A stretch of 64,000 nucleotides of DNA, taken from contig JAUYAL010000032.1 in assembly GCA_030693535.1 (NCBI GenBank), forward strand, positions 1 through 64,000. Direction: 5' to 3'. The position numbers and the translations under genes were made by a program. Of this stretch, positions 56,920-64,000 are shown piece after piece; within the stretch, counting starts at the first letter, position 1, and the number at the start of each line of letters is the position of its first letter. Source of the DNA: Methylotenera sp. Lineage in GTDB: Bacteria; Pseudomonadota; Gammaproteobacteria; Burkholderiales; Methylophilaceae. The notes beneath the pieces were generated by a model. The model worked only from the letters and a program-made list of their open reading frames with translations, had not been told where the DNA came from and did not search any database.

Positions 56920-58836
56920 CTATCCGCTTTTAGGGAAGAACCTCACAGTTTGCGGCGGTCCCATTTTTATCACAGGTTTACGAATTGCACCCATCACGTG
57001 CATCTCGCAGGGTTTGCAATCAAATTTCAGGGTAAATCTATCGTTACCGTTAATCAAAGTCATTGGTTCGGCAGTTACTGTGCCTTGCACCCCAATGACG
57101 CCTTTGGCTTCTTTTGGGCAAAGGCCGTGGCTAAAACGCAGGCAGTGTTTGGTAATCATCACGGGTACTTCGCCTAATTCTTCATTGGATTCATAGGCTT
57201 TGGCAATTAGTTTTACGCCGTGTTTTTGGTAAAAAGTGCGTGCTTTTTGGTTGTAAACGTTGGCTAAATAACTAAGTGTATCTTCAGGAAAAATCGCAGG
57301 CGGAACAGTTGCATCTTTACGCGGTGGTCGTTGATAAGACGCTTGTCTTACTTGTTGTAATTGCGCTATGGCTTCACGTCGTAAATTGTTGATAACTGAA
57401 GCTTGTACAAACCAAGCTTGCGTCGTCTGTGTATAGATTTCGGCCACAGTAAAATCGGTATTGCCTAGTTTACTTAAATTTTCACGCAAGCTGGAATCAG
57501 CTTTTTCAACGTTATCAGCGCTTTGTTTCCCTGCCACGCATTGTACGGTTGCACTCAGCCCCGCATTATCTGTCACACTGAGCGTAAAGCCATTGCTAGT
57601 TTCAGCAAAAATCATTTGTAGCGCTATTTTACGTGTAGCGGAGTCTTTTTCTAGCAAGCGCATAAAAGCGTGATCACGGTTGCGATACACCGTCATGTTA
57701 TTTCTAATATCTACTGGCATTTCATTGGGATATAGCTTTTTTCCATCTACGGTGTTGATGCGTAAGCCCACCAGCTCTTTATGCACATCAAAAAAGCACA
57801 CACCATCGCCATTGTGCAGTTCTGTATTCGTTTCAATCTCTATAAAGTCTTTTGCTACTTTACTTACTTTACCCAACAACTCGCCAGAAAATTTTGGTGT
57901 ATCAAACGCGCCAATATCGGCTTGGCGGCCATTAGCAAAGTAATCAGTAGCGCTTCTGTTAAAAGTTTTTTCTGGCTGAGGCGCAAAGGTGTAAGTGCAA
58001 TTGCCGTGTGATGATTTCGCTAGATCAGGCCTCTCGTGCAAAATTTCGTCAAGCAACTGGCGATAGTGTGCAGTGGCATTTTTCACGTAAGGTAAATCTT
58101 TATAGCGCCCTTCAATTTTAAAGCTGCTCACGCCGGCATCAACTAAGGCGCGCAGATTCATACTTTGGTCATTATCTTTCATCGATAAAAAGTGTTTATC
58201 TTTACCAATGATGCGGCCTTTTTGGTCTTCTAAAGTAAATGGCAAACGGCATTCCTGCGAGCATTCCCCACGATTCGCACTACGCCCTGTGTGCGCGTGG
58301 CTGATGTAACATTGACCGCTGAATGCCACACATAGTGCACCGTGAATAAAGTATTCCAAGTTGCATGTAGTGGCATCAGAGATTTGCTTGACCGTGCGTA
58401 AATCTAATTCTCTCGCCAATACAATTTGCGAAAACCCCACTTGGTCTAAAAATGCGGCTTTTTCAACAGTGCGAATATCAGTTTGTGTACTGGCATGTAA
58501 CTGAATTGGTGGTAAATCCATCTCCAGCAAACCCATATCTTGCACTATCAATGCATCCACACCAATATCATAAAATTGATGTACTAGCGCATATGCACCA
58601 TCAAGCTCGTTATCGTGAAAAATCGTGTTCAGTGCCACAAACACTTCAGCATGGTAGCGGTGCGCATGTTTTACCAAGCGCGCAATATCCTCTAATGTAT
58701 TGGGTGCTTTAGCACGTGCGCCAAACGCAGGGCCTCCAATGTAAACGGCATCAGCACCATGATTAATCGCCTCAATGCCGTAGTCTGCATTTTTAGCTGG
58801 AGCGAGGAGTTCAAGGTGTTTACGGGTTTTAATCAT
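56920..58836 (-). CDS. rlhA: U32-family protein, 23S rRNA C2501 hydroxylation factor RlhA type
   Basis: RlhA (formerly YdcP) is needed in E. coli for 5-hydroxycytidine at 23S rRNA position 2501. The 638-residue product closely follows that protein: ELLAPAKNADYGIEAINHGA, DAVYIGGPAFGARA, IHGALCVAFSGQCYISHA, RSANRGECSQECRLP, VPVMITKHCLRFSHGLCPK and LKFDCKPCEMHV. The last two carry cysteines thought to hold an iron-sulfur cluster. Its length separates it from the shorter tRNA hydroxylase TrhP (about 450 residues). It converges on the GGDEF gene and is 13 bases after vapC. Confidence 0.9.
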   Translation of the reverse strand: MIKTRKHLELLAPAKNADYGIEAINHGADAVYIGGPAFGARAKAPNTLEDIARLVKHAHRYHAEVFVALNTIFHDNELDGAYALVHQFYDIGVDALIVQDMGLLEMDLPPIQLHASTQTDIRTVEKAAFLDQVGFSQIVLARELDLRTVKQISDATTCNLEYFIHGALCVAFSGQCYISHAHTGRSANRGECSQECRLPFTLEDQKGRIIGKDKHFLSMKDNDQSMNLRALVDAGVSSFKIEGRYKDLPYVKNATAHYRQLLDEILHERPDLAKSSHGNCTYTFAPQPEKTFNRSATDYFANGRQADIGAFDTPKFSGELLGKVSKVAKDFIEIETNTELHNGDGVCFFDVHKELVGLRINTVDGKKLYPNEMPVDIRNNMTVYRNRDHAFMRLLEKDSATRKIALQMIFAETSNGFTLSVTDNAGLSATVQCVAGKQSADNVEKADSSLRENLSKLGNTDFTVAEIYTQTTQAWFVQASVINNLRREAIAQLQQVRQASYQRPPRKDATVPPAIFPEDTLSYLANVYNQKARTFYQKHGVKLIAKAYESNEELGEVPVMITKHCLRFSHGLCPKEAKGVIGVQGTVTAEPMTLINGNDRFTLKFDCKPCEMHVMGAIRKPVIKMGPPQTVRFFPKSG

Positions 58837-58849
58837 TTATTTAATGCCG

Positions 58850-59224
58850 TTAAATATCAAAAGTGGCGGCTATATTAAGGCGCATTGCTGCTTCTAGCAA
58901 ACGCTTATCACGTGTCCAGAGCACGGCATTATCAGCCAGTTTTGTAGAAGCTAATAAATGCACATCAATCAAGCCAATACCCAAGCCAAATAAAGCATGG
59001 TTTTCAATAAAAAAATTCACTTCTTCAGCGTAAGCAACTGAGGCTTGAGGCAAATTATCTAACAAAGCTAAAATTTGCTCACGCTGACGTAAATTCCCAA
59101 GTGCTAACTCGCCCCGCACAAAAGGGTGAACTTGCACATTGTTTTGTTTGAGCAGTTGCACTAACTTTTCGTCACTATCACGCAAATGGTCAATCCATAT
59201 AGAGCTATCTACCAATGTCATCAT
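58850..59224 (-). CDS. vapC: VapC-type PIN-domain toxin
   Basis: A 124-residue PIN-domain RNase of a type II toxin-antitoxin pair. The acidic active-site residues are present: Asp6 in LVDSSIWIDHL, Glu in FVRGELALG, Asp in IGLIDVHLL and Asp in LWTRDKRLLE. Targets of VapC toxins include tRNA and rRNA, but the target here is unknown. The gene follows vapB by 17 bases, and both are complete. Confidence 0.9.
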   Translation of the reverse strand: MMTLVDSSIWIDHLRDSDEKLVQLLKQNNVQVHPFVRGELALGNLRQREQILALLDNLPQASVAYAEEVNFFIENHALFGLGIGLIDVHLLASTKLADNAVLWTRDKRLLEAAMRLNIAATFDI

Positions 59225-59241
59225 GGCAGCACCATCATCGT

Positions 59242-59436
59242 TTATTCAACACTTTTTCTGCGTGAAATATTTTCTAATTGCGGTTCACTGCCACCAAGAA
59301 GTGCTAACCTGTGAGCACTTTCACGCGCAATTAAGGCTTTTAACGCCTCTTTAACCAAGCTAGATTTTTCATGCAAGCTGGTCAAAGCTTGCGCTTTGGC
59401 TAATAAGTCATCATCTAATACGATTGTTGTTCTCAT
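59242..59436 (-). CDS. vapB: VapB-type antitoxin
   Basis: The 64-residue protein starts MRTTIVLDDDLLAKAQALTS and continues with KSSLVKEALKALIARESAHR, a ribbon-helix-helix DNA-binding start of the VapB (DUF2191-like) type, with a C-terminal tail likely to wrap the toxin. It is upstream of vapC on the same strand. It would neutralise VapC and repress the shared promoter. Confidence 0.88.
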   Translation of the reverse strand: MRTTIVLDDDLLAKAQALTSLHEKSSLVKEALKALIARESAHRLALLGGSEPQLENISRRKSVE

Positions 59437-59576
59437 CTGAAACCTCTAAGCAGTTGCCATAAAAATAATCATCAAATGATGCGCTTTTTTGTGCGACTTG
59501 ACAACATATTTGACATTTGTCATTGCATGAATGAGGCGTTACTTTGGTAACACCTTATTAAAATTAAGGAGTAAAA

Positions 59577-59857
59577 ATGATGGCAACCACCAGCTTAAAA
59601 TTACCCGATAGCTTAAAAGATTGTGTTGTGAAAAGTGTCGCAGAGACAGAAAAATCTGCCTACGCTTTTATGATTGATGCTATTGCGGAGCATATTAAAC
59701 GTTTAGAAGATGACAGCGCAATGATGGCACGCGCCGAAGCCTCATTTAAGCATTATCAAGAAACAGGCTCGGCTATGATGCTGATGAGGTGAATAGTTAT
59801 CTGCGAACCAAAATTCAAGGCTTATATCCAGTCAAGCCACAGTCAATAAAGTGGTAA
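59577..59857 (+). pseudogene. Frameshifted ribbon-helix-helix antitoxin gene (ParD/RHH type)
   Basis: The first frame gives 65 sensible residues (MMATTSLKLPDSLKDCVVKS, then YAFMIDAIAEHIKRL) and ends at 59792. One base out, the next frame continues YDADEVNSYLRTKIQGLYP and ends at TAA 59857; the YDADEV-YLR tail is typical for these antitoxins. So one base was lost near 59772, in the sequence before TATGATGCTGATG. AAGGAG five to eight bases before the ATG and an upstream GTTACtttgGTAAC palindrome (59538-59551) show it was once functional. Confidence 0.75.
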
Positions 59858-59864
59858 GAAGCCA

Positions 59865-60151
59865 GTGACAAAATTAGAGTACATCAAGAATGCGCTAAAC
59901 GATATTGATTGCCTTGTTGATTTATTAGTAGGTTCAGACTCAATCACCGCTCTTATCACTTTTACATTCTTGACGATGAAATTAAGTTATTAAAACGCCA
60001 TCTTGAAATAGGGCGATTAGTAGGTGAGGGCAAACGCGAATTAGTCATTTCACTCGGCAACACAGGTTATTTTGAAATTTATGCCTCTGATAAATTAATC
60101 AATGTGGTGGTAATTGCCATTAAACATCAACGTGAAGATGAGTTTTATTGA
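59865..60151 (+). pseudogene. Frameshifted RelE/ParE-family toxin gene
   Basis: From GTG 59865 the frame gives KLEYIKNALNDIDCLVDLLV and then breaks near 59940. In another frame the family C-terminal half continues: LEIGRLVGEGKRELVISLGN and then IAIKHQREDEFY to the stop at 60151. GR-V-EGLRELVI and IRHQRE are diagnostic for RelE/ParE toxins. It starts 7 bases after the antitoxin's original stop, the usual spacing. Both partners are broken, so the system should be dead. Confidence 0.75.
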
Positions 60152-60318
60152 TTGTCGGGTTTGAGTAACGTGAGATAATCCGCCCCCAGCAACAGTACTT
60201 TTGTATGATGGGCAAACAAGGTTTTTACTAACAAGCGTAGTCCATATTAAATACGGGAAATTTCAGGATAAAATATCATTGTCCCGAAGTTCATAAGGGC
60301 TAAATGGCATAAGGTCGC

Positions 60319-61626
60319 ATGGCAGCTAATCTCACAATCCTAACTCGCTCGCTTCAATCCGTGTGGCATCCTTGCACTCAGATGAAGCAGTATGAAGCAT
60401 ATCCGCTTATCCCGATTAAAAGCGGCGATGGCATTTGGTTAGTTGACGCTGAAGGTAAGCGTTATTTAGATGCGGTGAGTTCTTGGTGGGTGAATTTGTT
60501 TGGGCATAATAATTTGCGTATTAAAGAGGCGATTAAATTGCAACTCGATACCTTGGAGCATGTGATGCTGGCAGGTTTTACGCATGAGCCTGTGGTGGAG
60601 TTGTCTGAGAAGTTGGCCAAATTCACAGGCTTAGGCCATGCTTTTTATGCATCTGACGGCGCGAGTGCCACTGAAATTGCCTTGAAAATGAGTTTTCACT
60701 TTTGGCGTAACACTGGCAAGTCCGCTAAAACCAAATTTATCAGCCTGCAAAATAGTTACCACGGTGAAACGCTAGGTGCGTTGAGTGTGACCGATGTGGC
60801 GATTTTTAAAGATACTTATGCACCTCTTTTAATGCAATCTGCGCAAATGCCTAGTCCTGATTATAGGTTAGCGGAAGTGGGTGAGAGTGCAGAGGCATTT
60901 GCTTTGCGATGTGCAGATGCGTTAGAGCTGCATGTGAGTGAGCATTCACATGAGTTGGCCGCCTTTATTATTGAGCCACTTGTGCAATGTGCGGCGGGTA
61001 TGGGAATGTATCACCCAATCTACTTGCGCCGTGTGCGTGAAATTTGCAACCAATATGACGTACATTTAATTGCTGATGAAATTGCTGTAGGATTCGGTAG
61101 AACTGGAACCATGTTTGCTTTTGAGCAGGCGGAAATTAAGCCAGATTTCATTTGTTTATCTAAAGGCATCACAGGCGGTTACTTGCCACTTTCAGCAGTG
61201 CTGACCACAGACAAAGTATATCAAGCTTTTTATGATGACAGCACTCTAAAAGGATTTTTGCATAGCCATAGCTATACAGGCAATCCATTGGCGTGCAGTG
61301 CGGCGTTGGCAACTTTGGCTATTTTTGAAGCAGATAACGTAGTTGATAATAACAAGGTGAAATCTGAACAAATTGTGAAAAAAATGGCTACTTTGAGTGG
61401 CATTCCACACACACATTTGCGCCATCAAGGCATGATATTTGCGTTTGATGTTACCACCAAAAATACTAATTTTTCACGTGATTGTTATTCAGCCGCGTTA
61501 AAGCAAGGTTTGTTGTTGCGCCCAATTGGAAATACGATTTACTTGATGCCACCTTATACCATTACTGAAAATGAGATGGATTTTATGATAAATGCGACTT
61601 TAGAGGCTGTAAAAAGTATTGTATGA
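60319..61626 (+). CDS. bioA: Adenosylmethionine-8-amino-7-oxononanoate aminotransferase
   Basis: BioA is the PLP enzyme that makes 7,8-diaminopelargonate from KAPA with S-adenosylmethionine, the penultimate-but-one step of biotin synthesis. The 435-residue protein has VWHPCTQMKQYEAYP (a BioA start signature), LDAVSSWWVNLFGHNN, LIADEIAVGFGRTG and the lysine in CLSKGITGGYLPLS. No other biotin genes are adjacent. It overlaps dacB by four bases (ATGA). Confidence 0.94.
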   Translation: MAANLTILTRSLQSVWHPCTQMKQYEAYPLIPIKSGDGIWLVDAEGKRYLDAVSSWWVNLFGHNNLRIKEAIKLQLDTLEHVMLAGFTHEPVVELSEKLAKFTGLGHAFYASDGASATEIALKMSFHFWRNTGKSAKTKFISLQNSYHGETLGALSVTDVAIFKDTYAPLLMQSAQMPSPDYRLAEVGESAEAFALRCADALELHVSEHSHELAAFIIEPLVQCAAGMGMYHPIYLRRVREICNQYDVHLIADEIAVGFGRTGTMFAFEQAEIKPDFICLSKGITGGYLPLSAVLTTDKVYQAFYDDSTLKGFLHSHSYTGNPLACSAALATLAIFEADNVVDNNKVKSEQIVKKMATLSGIPHTHLRHQGMIFAFDVTTKNTNFSRDCYSAALKQGLLLRPIGNTIYLMPPYTITENEMDFMINATLEAVKSIV

Positions 61627-63026
61627 GAAAGTGTTTATTCGCATTACTACCTATTTTTTTCAGTATAAATGCACATGCAGAACTCCCTGTAACCGTTGCG
61701 GCTGCTCTTAAGAACGCTGGCATCCCCACTCAAAACGTTGCAATTTATGTGCAAGCCGTCGAAGGGGACACTCCAATTGTTAATCACAATTCTGATAAAA
61801 GCATGAATCCAGCCAGTGTGATGAAACTCGTCACCACGAATGCTGCGCTAGATTTACTAACCCCCAATTACCGTTGGAAAACAGAAATGTATCAAGATGG
61901 CTCGGTGATTAATGGCGTACTAAATGGCAACTTAATCATTAAAGGTTACGGCGACCCGAGTTTTAAGGCGCAAGAATTTTGGCGCATGTTGATGAGTTTG
62001 CAACAGGCGGGGATTAAAGAAATTAAAGGGGATTTGTTGATAGACAAAAGTTACTTTGCGCAAAATGTAGGCGCAAGAAAAACATTTGACGAAGAAACTT
62101 GGCGCGCATATAACGCCGAGCCAAGCGCGTTTTTAGTGAATGGGCGCAATACCAGCTTTAAGTTTGTGGCAACAGAAACTGCTGTGAATGTGAGCCAAGA
62201 TTTCGAGCTGTCTGAAGTGCAAGTCATCAACAATATGAAGCTCGGCCTAGGCGCGTGTGGTGAGTGGCGTAGTCGTTTTGGTTACACTGTAAATCAGCAA
62301 GCTAATGGCGCAACTGTCACATTTAATGGCACCTTTTCACCCGATTGTGGTGAGCGATATATAGAGCTCAGCGTGTTAGATGATGATCAATATGCACTTT
62401 ATACTTTTAAAAAACTGTGGAAACAATTGGGTGGTAAATTTAACGGCCAGCTCAAAATGCAAAACGCGCCTAGCAATGCAAGTAAAGTGTTTCAGCAACT
62501 TTCTGAGCCATTGGCTTACGTAGAGCGCGACATTAACAAGTGGAGCAATAACCTGATGGCGCGGCAATTGTTGCTTAGCATAGGCGCAGAAAAATTTGGC
62601 CCCCCCGCGACTGAGGGCAAAGGCGCAGAGGCAATTAAAAACTGGCTGGCAGCTAAGTCAATTCACGCGGACGAATTAGTCATCGAAAATGGTTCGGGTT
62701 TGTCGCGCATTGAGCGCATCAGTGCAGAGCATTTAGGCCAGATTTTAGTAAGCGCTTACATAAGCCCTGTGATGCCAGAACTCATGGCATCACTACCGAT
62801 ATTGGCGCAGGATGGAACGATTAAAAAGCGTATGAACAATAGCCAGTCCAATGGGCGTGCGCATTTAAAAACAGGTTCGATTGATGGTGTAAGTGCCATT
62901 GCAGGCTATGTGCTGGATGCAAATAATCACCGACATGCACTAGTGATGATGGTGAATCATGCGAAAGCGGGAGAAAGCAAAAACGCACAAGATGCGCTGA
63001 TAGAATGGGTGCATCAGCAGCCTTAA
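61623..63026 (+). CDS. dacB: D-alanyl-D-alanine carboxypeptidase/endopeptidase (PBP4)
   Basis: PBP4 trims and cleaves peptidoglycan cross-links in the periplasm. The 467-residue precursor has a signal peptide (MRKCLFALLPIFFSINAHA), the catalytic SxxK in NPASVMKLVTTN, the second-motif region DINKWSNNLMARQLL (SNN) and KTGSIDGVSAIAGYV (KTG). This is the S13 peptidase family. Its start overlaps the bioA stop by four bases, so translation is coupled, though the functions are unrelated. Confidence 0.93.
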   Translation: MRKCLFALLPIFFSINAHAELPVTVAAALKNAGIPTQNVAIYVQAVEGDTPIVNHNSDKSMNPASVMKLVTTNAALDLLTPNYRWKTEMYQDGSVINGVLNGNLIIKGYGDPSFKAQEFWRMLMSLQQAGIKEIKGDLLIDKSYFAQNVGARKTFDEETWRAYNAEPSAFLVNGRNTSFKFVATETAVNVSQDFELSEVQVINNMKLGLGACGEWRSRFGYTVNQQANGATVTFNGTFSPDCGERYIELSVLDDDQYALYTFKKLWKQLGGKFNGQLKMQNAPSNASKVFQQLSEPLAYVERDINKWSNNLMARQLLLSIGAEKFGPPATEGKGAEAIKNWLAAKSIHADELVIENGSGLSRIERISAEHLGQILVSAYISPVMPELMASLPILAQDGTIKKRMNNSQSNGRAHLKTGSIDGVSAIAGYVLDANNHRHALVMMVNHAKAGESKNAQDALIEWVHQQP

Positions 63027-63070
63027 CGCTACAACAAGCTTTGATTGGCGAATTTTAGAGCAGTTTGCGG

Positions 63071-63110
63071 TATCATACGACTTGAGTTTTTTGAAGCTCC
63101 CATATTTTTA
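63071..63110 (+). repeat. Short copy of the polA-type repeat before the FKBP gene
   Basis: The 31 bases at 63080-63110 match 43720-43750, the right end of the MITE-like element at polA, at 26 positions. Both contain GAAGCnCCCATAT. The preceding TATCATACGAC recurs at 63639-63649. It may be a remnant end of the same element family lying in the leader of the FKBP gene. Confidence 0.5.
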
Positions 63111-63128
63111 GAAAAACCAAGGACAAAA

Positions 63129-63584
63129 ATGAAATTATTAAGCCTTTTATTAGCCAGCGGTTTGGCGTTCTCACTAAACGCCTGCAATGCAGATACCACT
63201 AAATCAACACAAGGAAAGCCAGCAATGACGACAAACGTTACCGAATTACAAAAAATTGACACACAAGTAGGCACAGGTCGCGAAGCAGAGCCTGGTTTTA
63301 ATGTTAGCGTACATTATACAGGCTGGTTATTTGATGCCGCCGCTAAGGATAATAAAGGTAAGAAGTTTGATAGTAGCGTAGATCGCGGTCAGCCATTTAA
63401 CTTTGGTTTAGGCCAAGGTCAAGTGATTCAAGGTTGGGATGAAGGCTTTGCAGGTATGAAAATTGGCGGCAAACGCACATTAATTATTCCATCAGAAATG
63501 GGCTACGGTGCACGTGGTGCGGGCGGTGCAATTCCGCCAAATGCTACCTTAATTTTTGATGTTGAATTGTTAGACGTTAAATAA
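63129..63584 (+). CDS. FKBP-type peptidyl-prolyl isomerase, probable lipoprotein
   Basis: A 151-residue protein with an N-terminal signal (KLLSLLLASGLAFSLNAC), a possible lipobox at Cys19, and an FKBP domain (about 45-151) with VSVHYTGWLFD, KFDSSVDRGQPFNFGLGQGQ, IQGWDEGFAGMKIGGKRTL and PSEMGYGARG. The domain has the active-site aromatic residues. The frame is open 28 codons further upstream, but AAGGA five bases before ATG 63129 and the signal peptide favour this start. It should act on protein folding in the periplasm. Confidence 0.9.
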   Translation: MKLLSLLLASGLAFSLNACNADTTKSTQGKPAMTTNVTELQKIDTQVGTGREAEPGFNVSVHYTGWLFDAAAKDNKGKKFDSSVDRGQPFNFGLGQGQVIQGWDEGFAGMKIGGKRTLIIPSEMGYGARGAGGAIPPNATLIFDVELLDVK

Positions 63585-63637
63585 AAAACGTAACTTTGCG
63601 AGCATCCGCTACACGGATTGCCTTCGAACTTCACTAC

Positions 63638-63739
63638 GTTATCATACGACGTTGCGAACAAAAAATAATACCTTACATATAACCCATATGCTGTGGTCTT
63701 ATTTTTTGTTTGCGCCTTGTCTGATTTAGAAATTTATAT
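63638..63739. repeat. Palindromic relative of the polA element between the FKBP and OsmC genes
   Basis: GCGAACAAAAAATAATACC (63654-63672) and GGTCTTATTTTTTGTTTGCGC (63695-63715) are imperfect inverted arms. Both arms resemble, in the same orientation, arms of the element at polA: 63638-63667 matches 43573-43602 at 24 of 30 positions, and 63693-63739 matches 43681-43727 at about 34 of 47. It may also terminate the FKBP transcript. Confidence 0.5.
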
Positions 63740-63754
63740 TTTTTGGAGTGCAAG

Positions 63755-64000
63755 ATGAAAGTAAGCGTTAAATGGATAGATGGCGTTAGTTTCGTTGGTG
63801 AATCAGAAACTGGTCATGCCGTGGTGATGGATGGTGCGCCAGAAAATGGTGGGCGTAATATTGGTATGCGTCCAATGGAGATGTTGCTTATTGGTATGGG
63901 TGGATGTACATCCTTTGATGTAGTTGCCATACTTAAAAAAGCTCGTCAACCAATTGTACATTGCGTTGCAGAAATTGGTGCAACTCGTGCAGATGAGATT
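63755..64000 (+). CDS. OsmC family protein (partial, runs off the right edge)
   Basis: The first 82 residues start MKVSVKWIDGVSFVGESETG and include GMRPMEMLLIGMGGCTSFDV, the OsmC-family region holding the first peroxidatic cysteine. YhfA-type OsmC proteins share this start. Family members reduce organic hydroperoxides or related compounds; the second cysteine would lie outside the window. GGAG six bases before the ATG supports the start. Confidence 0.88.
   Translation, partial: MKVSVKWIDGVSFVGESETGHAVVMDGAPENGGRNIGMRPMEMLLIGMGGCTSFDVVAILKKARQPIVHCVAEIGATRADEI

Noticed and set aside
63045..63128. 28-codon upstream extension of the FKBP gene
   Set aside because: It would place the signal peptide internally; AAGGA and the signal sequence both fit ATG 63129.

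Overview
The window looks like an ordinary chromosomal segment of a betaproteobacterium, most likely a methylotroph of the Methylophilaceae (Methylotenera/Methylophilus type). This is inference from gene order and protein character: the ribosomal spc/alpha operon end, rpmB-rpmG beside coaBC and a radC relic, dusB-fis-purH-purD-hemF, and LOG-DUF2782-thrB-BPSS1780-uvrD are betaproteobacterial arrangements, and the DNA is fairly AT-rich. No rRNA, tRNA, CRISPR array, prophage or intact insertion sequence was seen.

Layout. 1-6 kb: end of the spc operon and the alpha operon (rplR end, rpsE, rpmD, rplO, secY, rpmJ, rpsM, rpsK, rpsD, rpoA, rplQ), closed by a strong terminator. 6-9 kb: a thioredoxin-fold protein, the Mg2+ channel MgtE and an MscS-type channel. 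9-14 kb (minus strand): rpmG, rpmB, dut, a TonB-dependent receptor closely resembling the PQQ receptor PqqU/YncD, and coaBC. 14-19 kb: an HExxH protein, a radC relic running into a CDF metal exporter, an MgtC/DUF4010 membrane protein and an MsbA-like ABC exporter. 19-23 kb: cstA with its small partner gene, then a patch of small acidic genes, a gene fragment and an 84-nt duplicate of the partner gene's 3' end, then lgt. 23-30 kb: ilvD, a hexose-6-phosphate mutarotase, a c-type cytochrome and two Na+-coupled amino-acid transporters.

30-37 kb is a minus-strand run: apeB, hemF, purD, purH, fis, dusB. 37-41 kb holds an MFS symporter, a cysteine-cluster protein, two poorly known membrane proteins and a CinA-type domain protein. 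41-49 kb: polA, whose start codon abuts a 202-bp MITE-like palindrome, then LOG, DUF2782, a REPIN-like repeat, thrB, BPSS1780 and uvrD. 49-53 kb: a candidate C/U-rich-loop small RNA, a DUF4239 protein and groESL under a CIRCE operator plus a sigma-32-like promoter. 53-57 kb: aldo-keto reductase, PhnA/YjdM and a MASE1-PAS-GGDEF cyclase preceded by an FNR-type box placed as in class II promoters. 57-64 kb: rlhA, vapBC, a second toxin-antitoxin pair broken in both genes, bioA, dacB, an FKBP-type isomerase and the start of an OsmC-family gene.

Most genes are housekeeping. The unusual material is between genes: repeat elements, gene relics, small ORFs and regulatory sites. No convincing new multi-gene system was found. 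The best leads are the MITE-like family at polA and near the FKBP gene, the small-protein/duplication patch at 21.7-22.5 kb, the candidate sRNA at 49.3 kb and the FNR-type promoter of the GGDEF gene.
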